64,000 nucleotides of DNA from Cladobotryum mycophilum (lineage: Eukaryota; Ascomycota; Sordariomycetes; Hypocreales; Hypocreaceae), in contig CM071589.1 of NCBI GenBank assembly GCA_036429605.1, positions 4,712,001 through 4,776,000 of the forward strand, read 5' to 3'. A model generated the notes under the pieces. The model worked only from the letters and a program-made list of their open reading frames with translations. It made no database searches and was not told the origin of the DNA. The position numbers and the translations under genes were made by a program. Of this stretch, positions 25,101 through 37,585 are shown one piece after another (positions within the stretch are counted from its first letter, which is position 1; each line of letters begins with the position of its first letter).

Positions 25101-26740
25101 CAATCGAACAAAGATTAGAAACCAAAACAGGCACCGAACCAAAAGCAATGGGGGAAAATGTGACAGGTAACTTGACAGCTTTGTCGCGTCAGTTCCAGGG
25201 CCAATGACAAGTCTTCACCTATTTCTTCACCTTGAAACTTGTCTTATTCGAGGATACGCGACTCGCCACTCACCGGGACGTCCCGACCGGCGTCGCCGAA
25301 GGTGCTGGGTGCGAGTATCAGCCTATTGGAAAGATTTGACCAACGCCATCCGACCAACAATCAATAAAAAAGCCAATATCAAATGTAACATGTAGGGATC
25401 TACATTACCAGCTAGAAGATGGAGGGGCCGCGTAACCGATGATCTGGCCGACTAATTTTGGCTATCCCTTGATCTGGTCATCTCTGCAACCAGATTGGAT
25501 CCTCCCGAACAAAGCCTCACTGTCGTTCTGTATGTGTGCAAGACCTGCAGCAGCATCTTACAACGAGGCATTCATCCCCTGAGGCCTACATGCAGACATG
25601 CAGCCGCCCTGAAAGCAGAGCCTGATCACCTCTGCATCATTTCGAGGAAAGAGAACTTTCATCCAAAGGTTCTCCCGAAGACCGATCAAGGATCCTTGCA
25701 TCTGCATTCAATACTACAATATTGGTAAATATGGGCTTGAAATAACATTGGATGTGGATCTCACCGATCACAAACAAGAATGTGGTGTGTGTGCTGTCTC
25801 GACCGACTTTCTTCGGCAATTACAAGGTCTCTGAGCGACTCGGCTCGAAATGAACTTTGTGACTCGGATCAAAGATTCTTGATGGTCACATCGCACACAT
25901 AGAGAAACATTCCTTGTCTGAAACCCCTGAAAGCATCAAGTGACCATCGACACAGTGCATCAATCATGTACTTGTACCTTTCTCTTCTCTCCCCCACAAA
26001 TTCCCCAGAATTCCGCTCGTTCCCGTAACCGCGGAGCCCAAAGCCGGCCCTATCAAAAATCCGTCTCGAAGCCCTCTTGTCTCATCCGCTGAAGAGGTGT
26101 CTCAACACCAACTCGGAAAGACATCTCTTTCTCTCTCCCTGTGTGTGTGTTGTTGGTGCCCGACCATATGCAGGTACACGGCGGTACACGGCATGGAAGA
26201 AGCAAAAGAAGAGCCAGGACCTTGTTGAGGGAGTGACGATATTATCGCGCTTAATTCTCATCCTTCTGGACATGGCCTTCATGCACGGCATGTATTCAAG
26301 CTTTCCTTGATTTTACCGTGTGTGGTCAGCAGCATATCGAGATGGAATATCGCACCAATCGTAGAGTTATGCGAATACGCATCTTGGCATCTATGTCAAG
26401 ACGGCTTTCAAGGATGAATCGACGCCAGCCCTTGGAATATTATGTCCCGTTAATGAATCCATCGTCAAAATATCCCCCGGCACGTACCGCTCAACTAACT
26501 CCCTTGCAAAGTCACACTCGGTCTACGTCCCTCCCCTCCCCTCCCCCTCCAAATCCAAGTGCGACCATCGAAATTGATTGCTCACTTTCCGATCCAAATG
26601 CTACGTAGCGGCCAGAGACAGAGAGACCTTTTTTTCCCCATGTCCCATCTCTGGAGACTAAAAATCACACCGGAAAAACAGAGCAAGGGTTCAGATCTAG
26701 AATCTTGCCCCTCTCTTTTTTTTTTTGGTCGTGAAAGAGG

Positions 26741-26757
26741 GAGAGAGAGAGAGAGAG
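26741..26757. repeat. (GA)n microsatellite
   Basis: About eight GA units following a T-run at 26716-26726. Confidence 0.9.
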
Positions 26758-27851
26758 CCTGACAGGGGCCCTCATCTTCATTTACCCCTGGCTAGAACTA
26801 GATCCAATATTTTGGTCTGCCCCCTGCTGCCCCCGGCTATACCAAACTTAAACACCGAGCTCATCGCTCAGAGCCGACAAAGAACAAGCTTCATCACGCG
26901 ACACCATGCTTTTTTCTGTTTTCCTTGTTTTTGCTCGGTAGTTTTTGCCTTGATAGGCATTAAACATGCTAAAAAAAGAAAAAAAGAAAAAAAGACGCCC
27001 CCTCTTATGAGACCTACATGCAGCAAGACCATCACCATTCACCATACACCCTTTGTTGGTTCTGCTCATTCGTACACACAAAAGGAAACAAGGGGAAACA
27101 TAAAAAAAGGGGGGGGGAGGGAGGCGGGTAAGCCTCAAAGCAAGATTGCCTTGTTTTTTTCTTCTTGTTCTGAACTCACTTGGCATGCAAAATGCAAGAT
27201 TACACCCCGATACCCCTTCCAATCGCGATCCCACACGACGAGACGATCACAGACGTGCAGATGCGGATTTGTCTCACTTTCATCATCATCATCATCACAC
27301 GTACTCCGTACCTCTTGACCGAATTTCATCAGATGCATATCGAATTTGCTTATTCGACCTGCAACAATTTTACTTGCTTGTAAAAAAAAACCAAGGAAAC
27401 AAGGAAACCTCAAAAAAACAAAAACAAAATAGAGGAGTCCATAAAAAGTAACCTGGTAACTAACCTAAGTCTACATTCGGCCCCCCATGTTAAGGGGAAG
27501 TGAAAGCAAAACCCGCCTTGCTCCAACCCAAGAATACTCGCAAGACCCTCCCCTTCCCTGCCTATCACTATAACGCCCCCAAAGCGGAAGAGAGACACCA
27601 AACAAAAAAGAAAAAGAAAAAAGAAAGCGAGACTGAAAGGAGGTGAGGAGAGGCGGATAAAAAAGGAATGAATACAAAAGGCAATGATTGTTGACAAAAA
27701 ACAAACAAAAGGGTTCCGTGGTCATGCGTCTGCCCCCATTCTATGAAATTCGCCTCCGTCTAGTGAAATAAAAAATAAAAAATCCTTCTTCCAAGCGGAT
27801 GATGAATATCCTATGCAGGCAGCTTTGTGTTGGGAGGGAATTCTGTCTCGG

Positions 27852-28175
27852 TTACTGTAGACGGAAATCTGTATCGAACCGCCTCGCTGTTCGACACAGC
27901 AAACAGCATTCAACGCTATGAGAAACGCTATCCGCCAGAATCTTGTCTGTGAACCAATCCATACGTTGATCGGTTACCAGCTTCAGCCATGGGCTTAAAT
28001 CGGGATCCTCCGGCATCTGCATCACGTCCCATAGCTTTTCTTGAGTATCTAATAATTTCTCATAAAACACTGTGTATAGCTGTCCGGTCTCAGCTATAAG
28101 CTGTCTGAGTTGTAGCCTTCGGTCACCGGCTGGAGCAACACTCTTGCCGAGTCGGCTGTGAGGGGGACTAAGCTC
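27852..28175 (-). other. In-frame 107-codon open extension after the GID7-like stop codon
   Basis: The frame of the last GID7-like exon continues open past its TAG (28178-28176) to a stop at 27852. The product looks protein-like (LRQLIAETGQLYTVFYEKLL, then SPWLKLVTDQRMDWF). It could be reached by stop readthrough. A 45-nt intron with a weak GTCC donor and a CTTAG acceptor that removes the TAG would also reach it, as would direct splicing of the preceding exon to that CTTAG. It may also be chance. I do not recognise the sequence. Confidence 0.3.
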
Positions 28176-30154
28176 CTATGGCTCGTCATTCGTATTCCTC
28201 CATCCATTGGACCCCCTGGGATGTCTTGCTCTCAACTCAATAGCGCGCGCCCTATTTGTCCAGCTGTAGTAATCTGATTAGTAACGACACTAACAACATC
28301 ATAATGCCATGACAACACTTACATCTTGATACGACCGTCATCTCCGCAAGATGCTAGCATGCAAGGGTCGGCGGGATTCCAAGATACTGCATTGCATCTT
28401 GGCAAATGGCCTGGTAGCCTTTCTACTGCTGCCCCAATATTCTTGTGCCAGATAAGAATATTGCCGTCTTCGCTTCCGCTGATAACAAAGCTTTCGTTGG
28501 CGCCCCCGAATGCACTTCGGATTAGGTAGTCTCCTCCCGTGTGTCCAAGAAACTTCTGGACCGCATTCCTTGTGGTCAAATCGATGAGCTGTGCTTCGCC
28601 ATCTTGTTTGTTGACTAGCAGATGCCGTGAATCCAGGCTGATGCTCACCGAGGTCGGTCGAGAAGTGAGCTCCAGGTGATACTCCAATTCTCGTGTGGCA
28701 GCATCGTAAACATGTATGGTATGCAAATCGTCTACTGCTACGAGTAGGCGTTCATCTGGCGAGCCGCAGAGCTCCTGTACCCTGTGCTTTTTGTTCCAGT
28801 CGATGACAAGGTCATCGTGTACATGATGGGTACTTAGTCCCTGGTTCTTATCTAGGCAGCCGAGAACAAAGGATCTGCTGTCCGAGGCCCATACGCAGGC
28901 ACTGACTGGCTCTTGAAATTGTTTCAGCATCTTCAGGAGAGACCCTGTCTGAATTCAACGTAGTCAGTAACCATGATTCTAACTGCGTGAACAAGATGTA
29001 TGCTTACCTTTGCATCCCATAGCCGCACATGCTTGTCAAACGAACAGGTTACAATCATAGAGTCGTCAGGACTCCACGCTACATTACACACGCCAGCGTC
29101 CTTTCCGTGATCTGGAAGAGTAGCCGTTACTGTGAATGTCGTTGTATCCCAAATCACCACAAAGTTCAGGCTCCCACTGGCTGCAAGCTTTGTGCCGTCA
29201 TGCGAAAATTGTACCTGCCAGACTTCTCCATCAAGATCAGAGAGCTCAAGGGCGACTTCAGAGGGGAAATGACGACGATCACAGAGATGGTCAGAATACA
29301 AAGATGGTGATGAAGCTGCCGTATGATAGAGGCAGGTATCAATTTGACTTTGTTTGACGTGCTGAAGCAGCACTGCTAAGCGGCTCTCAGGCAACATGAC
29401 GGATGGTGATATGCATCCTACATAATGTCAGTAAACATGAAGGTTATAATGCATGGGGAAACATACTGGATAAATCAGAAAGAAGCTTCTTGCGGGATTG
29501 TCCGCGAGCTCCATCCCAGTTGGCTTTGGCCATTAGATCCTCAGTAGAGCGGCACATGAGTAAGCTTGACAAGAAGTGCAGTTTTGCGGTATCTTGGTAT
29601 AGCGGCGTTAACTCGCCTCGCAGAGTCATGAGGGCTCGGCTCGTATCCCTTTGCTCTAGCAACTCCAAAAACTTTTGTTGCCTTATCCAGAATCTCATCA
29701 CATTCTTGTCAGACCCCGGTGACAAAATCAGCCCATTGCCTTCCTCGCCCTGCCCATCTGCTGTTGTTGCACCTCCCAGAAGCTGTTCGGCTTCTGCCCA
29801 GGAACCAGCAAGCACGGCTGACCGAAACGCAGCAACGGTCGGATTCTCTAGATCATAACCACTCTCCTGGCTGACGCTGTCGGCGGCAGTTTGATACCCC
29901 ATGTCTGTCAATGCTTGTATCAATATTCGTGTGACCTCTTCGCGATTGTGACCAAAGTAGGTTGGGAACTGTACAGCTCCGGCGGTAGAACGCTTCTCGC
30001 CATTAGACGACCCATTCATCATGAACCCCGCCTTGCGGCTACCATTAGTTGCAATTGAGGAGTCCCCCTCCCGCTGGGCAGCGGTGGTGGAGCCATTTGA
30101 GCGAACCGTCCCAGGCACGATCGACGACCCGCCCAAGTCCCCGTCAGACAGCAT
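28176..30154 (-). CDS. GID7/WDR26-type CTLH and WD40 protein (subunit of the GID/CTLH ubiquitin ligase)
   Basis: WDR26/Gid7-type proteins are structural subunits of the GID/CTLH E3 complex that marks gluconeogenic enzymes for degradation. Exons from the first in-frame Met: 30154-29467, 29417-29008, 28948-28323 and 28263-28176; introns of 49-59 nt, all in phase. Landmarks: LisH-like EVTRILIQALTDMGYQTAADSV; CTLH-like AAFRSAVLAGSWAEAEQLL and RFWIRQQKFLELLEQ; CISPSVMLPESRLA; then WD40 blades (VWQVQFSHDGTKLAASGS, VAWSPDDSMIVTCSFDKHVRLWD, SFVISGSEDGNILIWHK, LASCGDDGRIKIW). The true start is uncertain. The frame stays open without Met upstream to about 30563 and encodes arginine-rich NLS-like clusters (GRRRRRLSS, SRIKRRRRDD) that look like genuine protein, so an unresolved upstream exon is likely. 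Confidence 0.85.
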
Positions 30155-30563
30155 ATTTGTATCGTCACGTCGTCTTCGTTTTATGCGGCTTCCAGCGGTA
30201 GGGTTTGCAGCTCCAGAAACGAGTCTGGGGCTATCGACGGGAGCGGAAAGTTCGTCTTGCGAGAGGTCGTCTGAGGATAGTCGCCGTCGTCGTCGTCCGA
30301 TAATCTGTGAGGGATCCTGGTTAGGCGTCGGGGGAGCCTGGGCTGCAGACGATTCTATCTCTGCGGTAGCGACAAGAGCTCTTGCAGAAGATTCGTCAGG
30401 CCCGGGAGGCGAAAGGATGCTCGAGGGTGCAAACGGCGTGGCAGAGAAGCTCCGGAGAGATGACGGAGTGGTTCGATCGCCAGAGGCGTTGACGGGTTGC
30501 GAGCGGGAATTAGTAAACCGGTCCAGGTCGACCTCTCTGCGGCGGGCAGCCGCGGTAAGATGG

Positions 30564-33340
30564 GAGAAGTCTAGTTATACGCTGGCCAAGAGCCAGGGAG
30601 ATGATGCATTCGAAGAAGAAGATAATTGAGGGAGGAGACTCGAGGCCGAGTAGCTTCGACGGACACGATTCGGACGGATGTTGATGCTGGGGGAGAAGTT
30701 CTGGAGTGAATGATGCAGAAGAGCCTCCTCAGGAACCCGCATGTGATATAGGCAGTCCCCTTTGACGGTCGATGGCTCTTGAATCAACGACAGAAGCGAC
30801 GGTATGATGTGGTTGACTCGCTCCTGTATTGGAATGCCGGGTGTTGGTCGTATGTCGTCAGAGAGGCGCTTGCCAGCAGATTGGTTGGTACTGTATGAAC
30901 AGCGGAGGCGATTATGATTATTAGAAGTATGGATCCAGGGATGTTAAGTAGATAGCAAGTAGTAGGTATGGATGTATGGATGTATCGTAAGCCATTAACC
31001 TCTGGTTAGAGTACGGGTAGGTAGTATGGATGTAGTAGCAACGTCAACCAAGCCAAGAACAAAAAAGGTTCAGTAGACGAAACTGCGGGCTGATTACAAG
31101 AGCGTGGTTGAGGTGGCACAATCATGGATCCATCCATTCGCTATTTCATCCGGGCTGGGTGACACTCTAGGTGGGGACTACAGTGACCTAATGGCACTGA
31201 CAATCACTGAAGGCCAGTGCTAAATGGGTCCACGGGCGCTAAATGGGTGCTGAAAGGTTTGTTTTTTGATGCCCACACGAGCACCTCTAAGTCCGCTGTG
31301 AATTCAAATGTGTACCTACCTGGGTATGGATTCTTTGATGAGGCGACCCTGTTTATTTGTAAAAGTTTTATTTTATTTTAATTCTCTTTGTTATATAAAG
31401 AATTATATAATAACTATTATTCTTAAAAGAACACACATTTCCAATGGCAGAATAAACCCTTTCTGCATCCATACATTTAAGCTAGTACTCGTAGTTGCAG
31501 CATGTGTGGCGGGTACGGGTGTGTGTGCGTGTGTGGCAAGGACTCAACGTCGGGCCTGGCAAGCCTGGTATCAGGACATCCATTTGTATAACGTCGTTGG
31601 TCGAAACTTCAATAGGTTCTTTTCTAGCATGTGCGCGACTCCCTCGCTCGATCCACTGGCTGCAAGGGAGGTTGGGAAGCCACTTGTCTTAATTATTAGG
31701 CTGCACATTTTGCTCATGATGCCCTTCCTTTGGTCTATTCAAAACAGTCACGGATACGATACGAAACTCTATGTTGCCTCCAACTCTCCAACCATCCAAC
31801 CCCTCTGCCCAAACAAAGACAAGGGATGCATCCTGGACTTTCGAGAACTCTAGCGTCTGTCCGAATGTTCCAACGCTCAAACTAGAGCGGAAGAACGCGG
31901 GTGATCCGGCGCTGCCAAAAGAGTGACCGCCTTTTGACGGGGAGCTTTGCTGATTGATATCAACTCTCACACACAGACACTCACACGCAGATATACGGAG
32001 AGGGGTTAGTTGAAGATATGGTGTCAGTGGCTCTGCGTTCTCAAGCGATGTATAGGTAATCCTTGGACTTGTCTTCCTCAGAATAATAATAGAGCAAGAT
32101 GAATGTTTTAAGACAATCAAATTGGGCTGCGTCCATACTTCATACATCCTGCGAGAATCGTAATAGGCCAGGAACTCGGAAAACGCCCCTCCTGTTGCGT
32201 GGGGTAAACGTGGTCATGCGATATTCAAAGGGGTCTTTCCCCCTTCCATCAAGGCACCAAAGTCATACAGCTGTACGGACTGGTTGACTGGGCATGACAG
32301 CAGTGGGGCTCGCGAATCGAACTTGGGCATCAGTGTTAGACTTGCACCTGCAGAGAGATCGAGACAGAAGAAATGATTCCAAGTTCGGTCGTCATTCAGT
32401 TCCCATGCGATACTCCGTACATGCCTACTATACCATATTCAGCTGGATGCCCAAGTATGTTCGAGGCTCTGATGACCCATTTACCAGCCGGGGCCTTGAA
32501 ACGGAAGCCTTGCAGTTGCACCCATCGTCATCGTCATCAATAACGCTAGAGAGATCCATATGAACTATCTAATCACATGCCGCCCAGGGCTGTCTAGTAA
32601 ACGTCGTAGTTTGTCAACAAACAGCCAGGAAAGGAAGTCTACTGCTCCGTGTAGCGCAACTCGGCGCACGTATCATAGCCCTTCAGGCTGGAAAGGAGAG
32701 ACATTATCGCTGCCTTGAGTGCGTGTTGTCTTGTCCACATCATCGGTGACGTTAGCCCTGGCCAGGCTGACACTGAAAAAAACATCGCACGACGCAAAAG
32801 CACAAACCATTCTCACGTGAAACTACCCCTGATTGGGCCAAGCGTTGCATCGCCACATGTGGCTGATTTGCGTATGTATGGGCGACCGTAGCACCGTAGC
32901 AGCACCACAGCAGCGCACCGTAGCGCACACTTGTTAGTGTCCTGATTAGGCTCAGGGAAACCAGATGGTCGTCTAGCAACTTCTCCCAATCTCTTCGCAA
33001 CTCATAAACATCATCCTCCGTACAGCCCTTCTCCAGTCTTGTCTCGCCTCGCCTCGCATTAGCAGCGACCTTCTCTTCTCTTCTTTCGTTCCTTGCAACA
33101 CAGGCTCTACCGAAAACGCACTCCGGGGAGTAACGCTGCGATTCGAAATTACCCCTTGCTGCCCCTCTACGCAACAGAGTTTCGACCTTCACCGTCTTCT
33201 TGGCTATCGAGGGGCCTTCGTCGTTGTCAAGAAAAAGAGCGCCCTTCTCCTCTCCTTGCTAAGAACACCACCACTCCATCTCGTCCGAGGTTCCCTCTCA
33301 CAACGCACCTACCTCGAGAATAATACTCACTCACGCAACC
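30564..33340. other. Intergenic region between divergent GID7-like gene and VPS1
   Basis: Promoter regions of both genes. Contains GGATGTATGGATGTAT-type repeats near 30966-30985, an AT-rich segment at 31360-31430 and a GTGTGTGCGTGTGTGGC stretch near 31520. There is one TACTCCGTAC at 32411 and C/T-rich DNA directly upstream of VPS1 (33010-33110, 33230-33260). A frame open at 30577-30742 (starting MRVPEEALLHH) is in the same frame as the GID7-like leader but ends in TAA at 30575. No independent gene is recognised. Confidence 0.5.
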
Positions 33341-35731
33341 ATGACTACACCTGGCACAGCGCTCATCACAACGGGCGGCATCTCTGATCCTGCTCTTATT
33401 ACGTGAGGCTTGGACCACGACCCCTCCATTCCGCGCCATTCGTTAACACGGATCATTCAGGCTCGTCAACAAGCTTCAGGACGTCTTTGCGACCGTCGGC
33501 GTCAATAACCCAATTGATCTCCCCCAGATTGCCGTCGTCGGCAGTCAGTCTAGCGGCAAGAGTTCAGTCTTGGAAAACATCGTTGGCCGCGACTTGTAAG
33601 TTGACCATGAACAAATGCTCGCCCCATCAAGTTGCTTCGGAATCGCACCCTAACGGCTCTATTTCGCAGTTTACCCCGTGGCACCGGAATCGTAACCCGT
33701 CGACCCCTCGTTCTCCAGCTCATCAACCGGTCGCCCGAAGCGAATGGTGTCGACCAGAATTTCGATGGAGGCTCCGACAAGGCTGCCAACGCGGACGAAT
33801 GGGGAGAGTTTCTTCATCTCCCCGGTCAAAAGTTCTTTGATTTCTCAAAGATCCGAGAAGAGATTTCCAGAGAAACCGAGGCCAAGGTCGGGCGAAACGC
33901 GGGCATCTCTCCAGCTCCGATTAATTTGCGAATCTACTCCCCTAATGTTCTCACCTTGACCTTGGTCGATTTGCCCGGTCTGACCAAAGTCCCCGTCGGC
34001 GATCAGCCCCGCGATATCGAGCGACAAATTCGGGATATGGTTCTCAAGTATATTTCCAAGTCGAACGCCATCGTCCTCGCAGTGACGGCAGCCAACATCG
34101 ATTTGGCTAATTCCGATGGTTTAAAACTCGCTCGAGAAGTCGATCCCGAAGGCCAGCGCACCATCGGTGTCCTTACCAAAGTCGACCTTATGGAGGAGGG
34201 CACTGATGTCATTGACATTTTGTCAAACCGCATCATTCCTCTTCGTCTCGGATACGTTCCCGTTGTTAACCGAGGCCAGCGAGATATCGACAACAGGAAG
34301 GCTATTGGCGCTGCTTTGGAGGCAGAGAAGAACTTCTTCGAAAACCACAAGGCTTATCGCAACAAGAGCTCTTACTGCGGTACACCATATTTGGCTCGCA
34401 AGCTCAACCTTATTCTCATGATGCACATTAAACAGACACTACCAGATATCAAGGCACGAATCTCGAGCTCGCTGCAAAAGTACAGCTCGGAACTCGAAAG
34501 TCTTGGCCCATCCATGCTCGGAAACAGTGCAAACATTGTTTTGAACATCATTACCGAGTTTACCAACGAGTGGCGCACTGTTTTGGATGGTAACAACACA
34601 GAGCTCTCAAGCACGGAACTGTCTGGCGGTGCACGTATCAGCTTCGTCTTCCATGAACTGTACTCCAATGGAGTCAAGGCTCTCGACCCCTTTGACGTTG
34701 TTAAAGATGTCGACATCCGAACCATTCTGTACAATTCATCTGGTTCATCCCCAGCCCTGTTTGTTGGCACAACAGCTTTCGAGCTGATTGTCAAGCAGCA
34801 GATTAAGCGCTTGGAGGATCCCAGCTTGAAGTGTGTTTCTTTGGTCTACGATGAGCTTGTGCGGATATTGACACAACTGTTGTCCAAGCAGCTCTATCGC
34901 CGGTACCCAGGACTCAAGGAGAAGATGCACGGTGTCGTCATTGCATTCTTCAAGAAGGCCATGGAGCCCACAAACAAGCTTGTGAGGGACTTGGTTTCTA
35001 TGGAAGCTTGCTATATCAACACAGGTCACCCTGACTTCCTCAACGGCCACCGAGTACGTGCAAATTTTATGTTATCAAATAACCGTAACTAACCGCTGAT
35101 TAGGCCATGGCTATTGTGAATGAACGTCACAACCCTGCCAAACCTGTCCAAGTTGACCCCAAGACCGGCAAACCACTGCCTTCCTCCACACCAGTGCGAA
35201 GTACCAGTCCTACAGTTTCGGAAGTGGATGGTGGCACCAACTCTGGATTCTTCGGCAGCTTCTTTGCTGCAAAGAACAAGAAGAAGGCTGCTGCCATGGA
35301 GCCACCCCCACCAACTCTCAAGGCATCTGGTACCTTGTCAGATCGCGAAAATGTTGAGGTTGAAGTTATTAGTACGTTGACCCTTGTACCAACAAAGTTT
35401 CTTAATGCTAACCTGCTTTAGAACTGCTCATTTCTTCTTACTACAACATTGTCAAGCGCACCATGACTGACATGGTTCCCAAGGCAATCATGCTCACTCT
35501 TGTCCAGTAAGCTATTTCGGAAAAACTCATGACAGTCACATAAAGTACTGACCAAGATGCAGATTCACCAAAGACGAGATGCAGCGCGAGCTATTAGAAA
35601 ACATGTATAGAACTGACACGTTGGATGAGCTGCTGAAGGAAAGCGACTTCACCATCCGCAGGCGGAAGGAGTGTCAACAGATGGTGGAGTCCTTGGGCAA
35701 GGCCAGCGAGATTGTCAGTCAAGTTCAGTAA
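33341..35731 (+). CDS. VPS1: Dynamin-like GTPase Vps1
   Basis: Large GTPase for vacuolar protein sorting, endosomal and peroxisomal membrane fission. Exons 33341-33402, 33461-33595, 33670-35053, 35104-35371, 35422-35506 and 35563-35731 give exactly 701 codons (700 residues; yeast Vps1 is of similar length). GTP-binding motifs: G1 GSQSSGKSS near residue 46, switch-I threonine in LPRGTGIVTRRPLVLQL, G3 DLPG, G4 TKVD. The middle/stalk region follows. An insert rich in Pro/Ser/Lys (about residues 535-600) is typical of Vps1 rather than classical dynamin. The C-terminal GED (LLKESDFTIRRRKECQQM) ends at the stop. No PH or proline-rich domain is present, as expected. The ATG is preceded by CAACC. No frame problem is seen. 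Confidence 0.96.
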
Positions 35732-36249
35732 TTCTTCGGTTCACAACCTTTCTTCATCGCACTACCCGAGAACGCCAAGGGGCAAGCCTTGGCCCCATAT
35801 GAGACGCACGACGCATGAATCACACGTCCCCTACGCCCCTATTTTTCTTCTTTTTTCGATACCATCAGCTTTTCCGGAGGGTTAGAGTAAACTGCGTAAT
35901 GATAGGGTTTCGGAACGACGTGGAATACAGGATGCTCATCGGATAGCGGACCACGGAAGGCTGTATTTTTTTTGCAGCCAGTTGGACCAAGGGCGCTATT
36001 AGCTGGTCGTTCAAAAGGGTCTCTTTTAGGTTTTATTTCATCACAGATTAGAATATGGATTTCTTTCCCCCTTTTTATGAGAGTTATTAAATAGAGTGCA
36101 ATATGTCTGTTAGTGAGGGCTCGATTCTTGGAATTCGGTCCGACTTGGATTATAAACGATGCCTACTACTTAATCTATCATGATGTTAGACTTGGACTTG
36201 AAGATTTTTTAACATCACTACCACAAATTATGGACCTCAACGAGTTCCC
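35732..36249. other. Intergenic region between convergent genes
   Basis: 3' flanks of VPS1 and of the racemase-like gene; T-rich tracts and AT-rich DNA (36040-36110). No gene seen. Confidence 0.6.
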
Positions 36250-37585
36250 TCACAACTTTGGTGCCACCTTGTCCTTAACTACCAATGCTCCCCCTTTACC
36301 CAATTCATACTCGTTCCCATTCTTCCACCCAGCCCATTCGGCCAGCACATCCTCCCCGCCATGCCCAGCGCGCAACTGATTTCCCGAGTATCCTGCTCCC
36401 TCATACTCTGACGCAGGGTGGCAAGGCGTCGAGCCCAGCGTAACTGCGGCTCTCTGATCGCCTTCACGACCAGGCTGCGTCTTTAGTTCAGAGTATTCCA
36501 GTACGGGCGTGCAGCATGCGTCTGTGCCGTCAAATACGGTTTCCCATTCGCTCCTCGTCTTGGACCTGAATGTGCTGGTGAAGATGTTTCGCAAGGTGGT
36601 CCAGTTCTCCGGATCCATGCGCTTTTGCTCCCATCCTTGGTCTTGGAGACCCAGTCCTTTGATCAGGGCCTTGAAGAACTGCGGCTCTAGTGCCCCGACG
36701 GACATGTATTTCCCGTCCAACGTCTCGTATGTATCGTAGAAGGGCGCCCCGCCGTCGAGCATGCCTCGTCCCCGGCCGCGGTCGTGGCCCGGTTTACCTT
36801 GCAGCATGCGCGGGAACGAGGCCAGGTAGGAGCTCCCGTCTACCATGTTGGCTTCGACGACCTGGCCCTTGCCGGAGGTGTTGCGCGCGAGCAGGGCGAG
36901 CAGTACGCCCTGCGCGAGGATGGCGCCCCCGCCGGCAAAGTCGCCTAGGATGTTGACCGGCGCGTGTGGTTTCTGCCCTTCGCGGCCGAGCAGGCCTAGC
37001 ACGCCCGACACGGCGAGATAGTTGATGTCGTGGCCCGCCATGGCGGCGTACCTCCCGTCACGTCTAAAGCCCGTCATCCGGCCGTAAATAAGGCGCGGGT
37101 TGATAGCCAGCAGCTCCCCCGGTCCCAAGCCCAGCTTCTCCATCACGCCGGGCCTGAAGGGCTCGATGAGCACGTCGACATCCCGGACGAGCTTCCTGAC
37201 AAGGGCGACGCCGCGGGCGTCCTTAAGGTCGATGATGATGGAGGACTTGTGGCGCGCGAGGAGGTCCTGCGATATGAGGGGGTCGCCCTTGGAAGGGGGC
37301 CGGTCGACGCGTAGGACGGAGGCGCCGGCGTCTGCGAGGATGAGTCCGGCGAACGGTCCTGGGTGGATGGATGGTGTTAGATGTGAGGTTCTTGGGCGGG
37401 TTTGAGATGATGGTATATATGAGATGTGAAGTGTAACAAGGGCAAGAACAAGAACAAGAGTGAGAGTGAGAATGAGAGGGCTAGTGTTATCACCATTCAG
37501 ACATGTCCATCAGAGTTGATTACATCTTACCTGGCGCGAGGCCCGCAAATTCCAGCACTTTAATTCCCTTCAACGGCGGCGTCAT
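36250..37585 (-). CDS. Alpha-methylacyl-CoA racemase-like protein (CoA-transferase family III)
   Basis: Enzymes of this family epimerise 2-methylacyl-CoA esters or transfer CoA; the racemase branch feeds branched-chain acyl-CoAs to peroxisomal beta-oxidation. Exons 37585-37531 and 37358-36250, intron 172 nt; 387 residues, close to the usual 380. Landmarks: LKGIKVLEFAGLAPGPFAG at the N terminus, SIIIDLKD, VLIEPFRPGVMEKLG, MAGHDINYLAVSGVLG (the active-site His of racemases falls in GHDINY), NILGDFAGGGAI (active-site Asp in GDFAGGG) and CCTPVL near the C terminus. The protein ends in PKL, close to but not a perfect peroxisomal PTS1. The exact substrate is not visible, and it could be a CoA transferase. 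Confidence 0.88.

Larger units (their letters stand above)
20692..27851. other. Gene-poor 7 kb region, no gene recognised
   Basis: Upstream of the PH-domain gene and downstream of the GID7-like gene. It contains GGTACCTTGG/GTAGTACTT-type words (21345-21420), TTGAC and GACCT pentamer tracts, CTC/CTG triplets (22790-22822), many A/T- and GA/CT-rich stretches (24720-24790, 26700-26760, 26960-27000, 27595-27640) and a GTACTCCGTAC palindrome at 27301. Open frames of 60-200 codons occur but have no domains, no plausible introns and often consist of translated simple repeats. Long UTRs or non-coding transcripts cannot be excluded. Confidence 0.5.
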
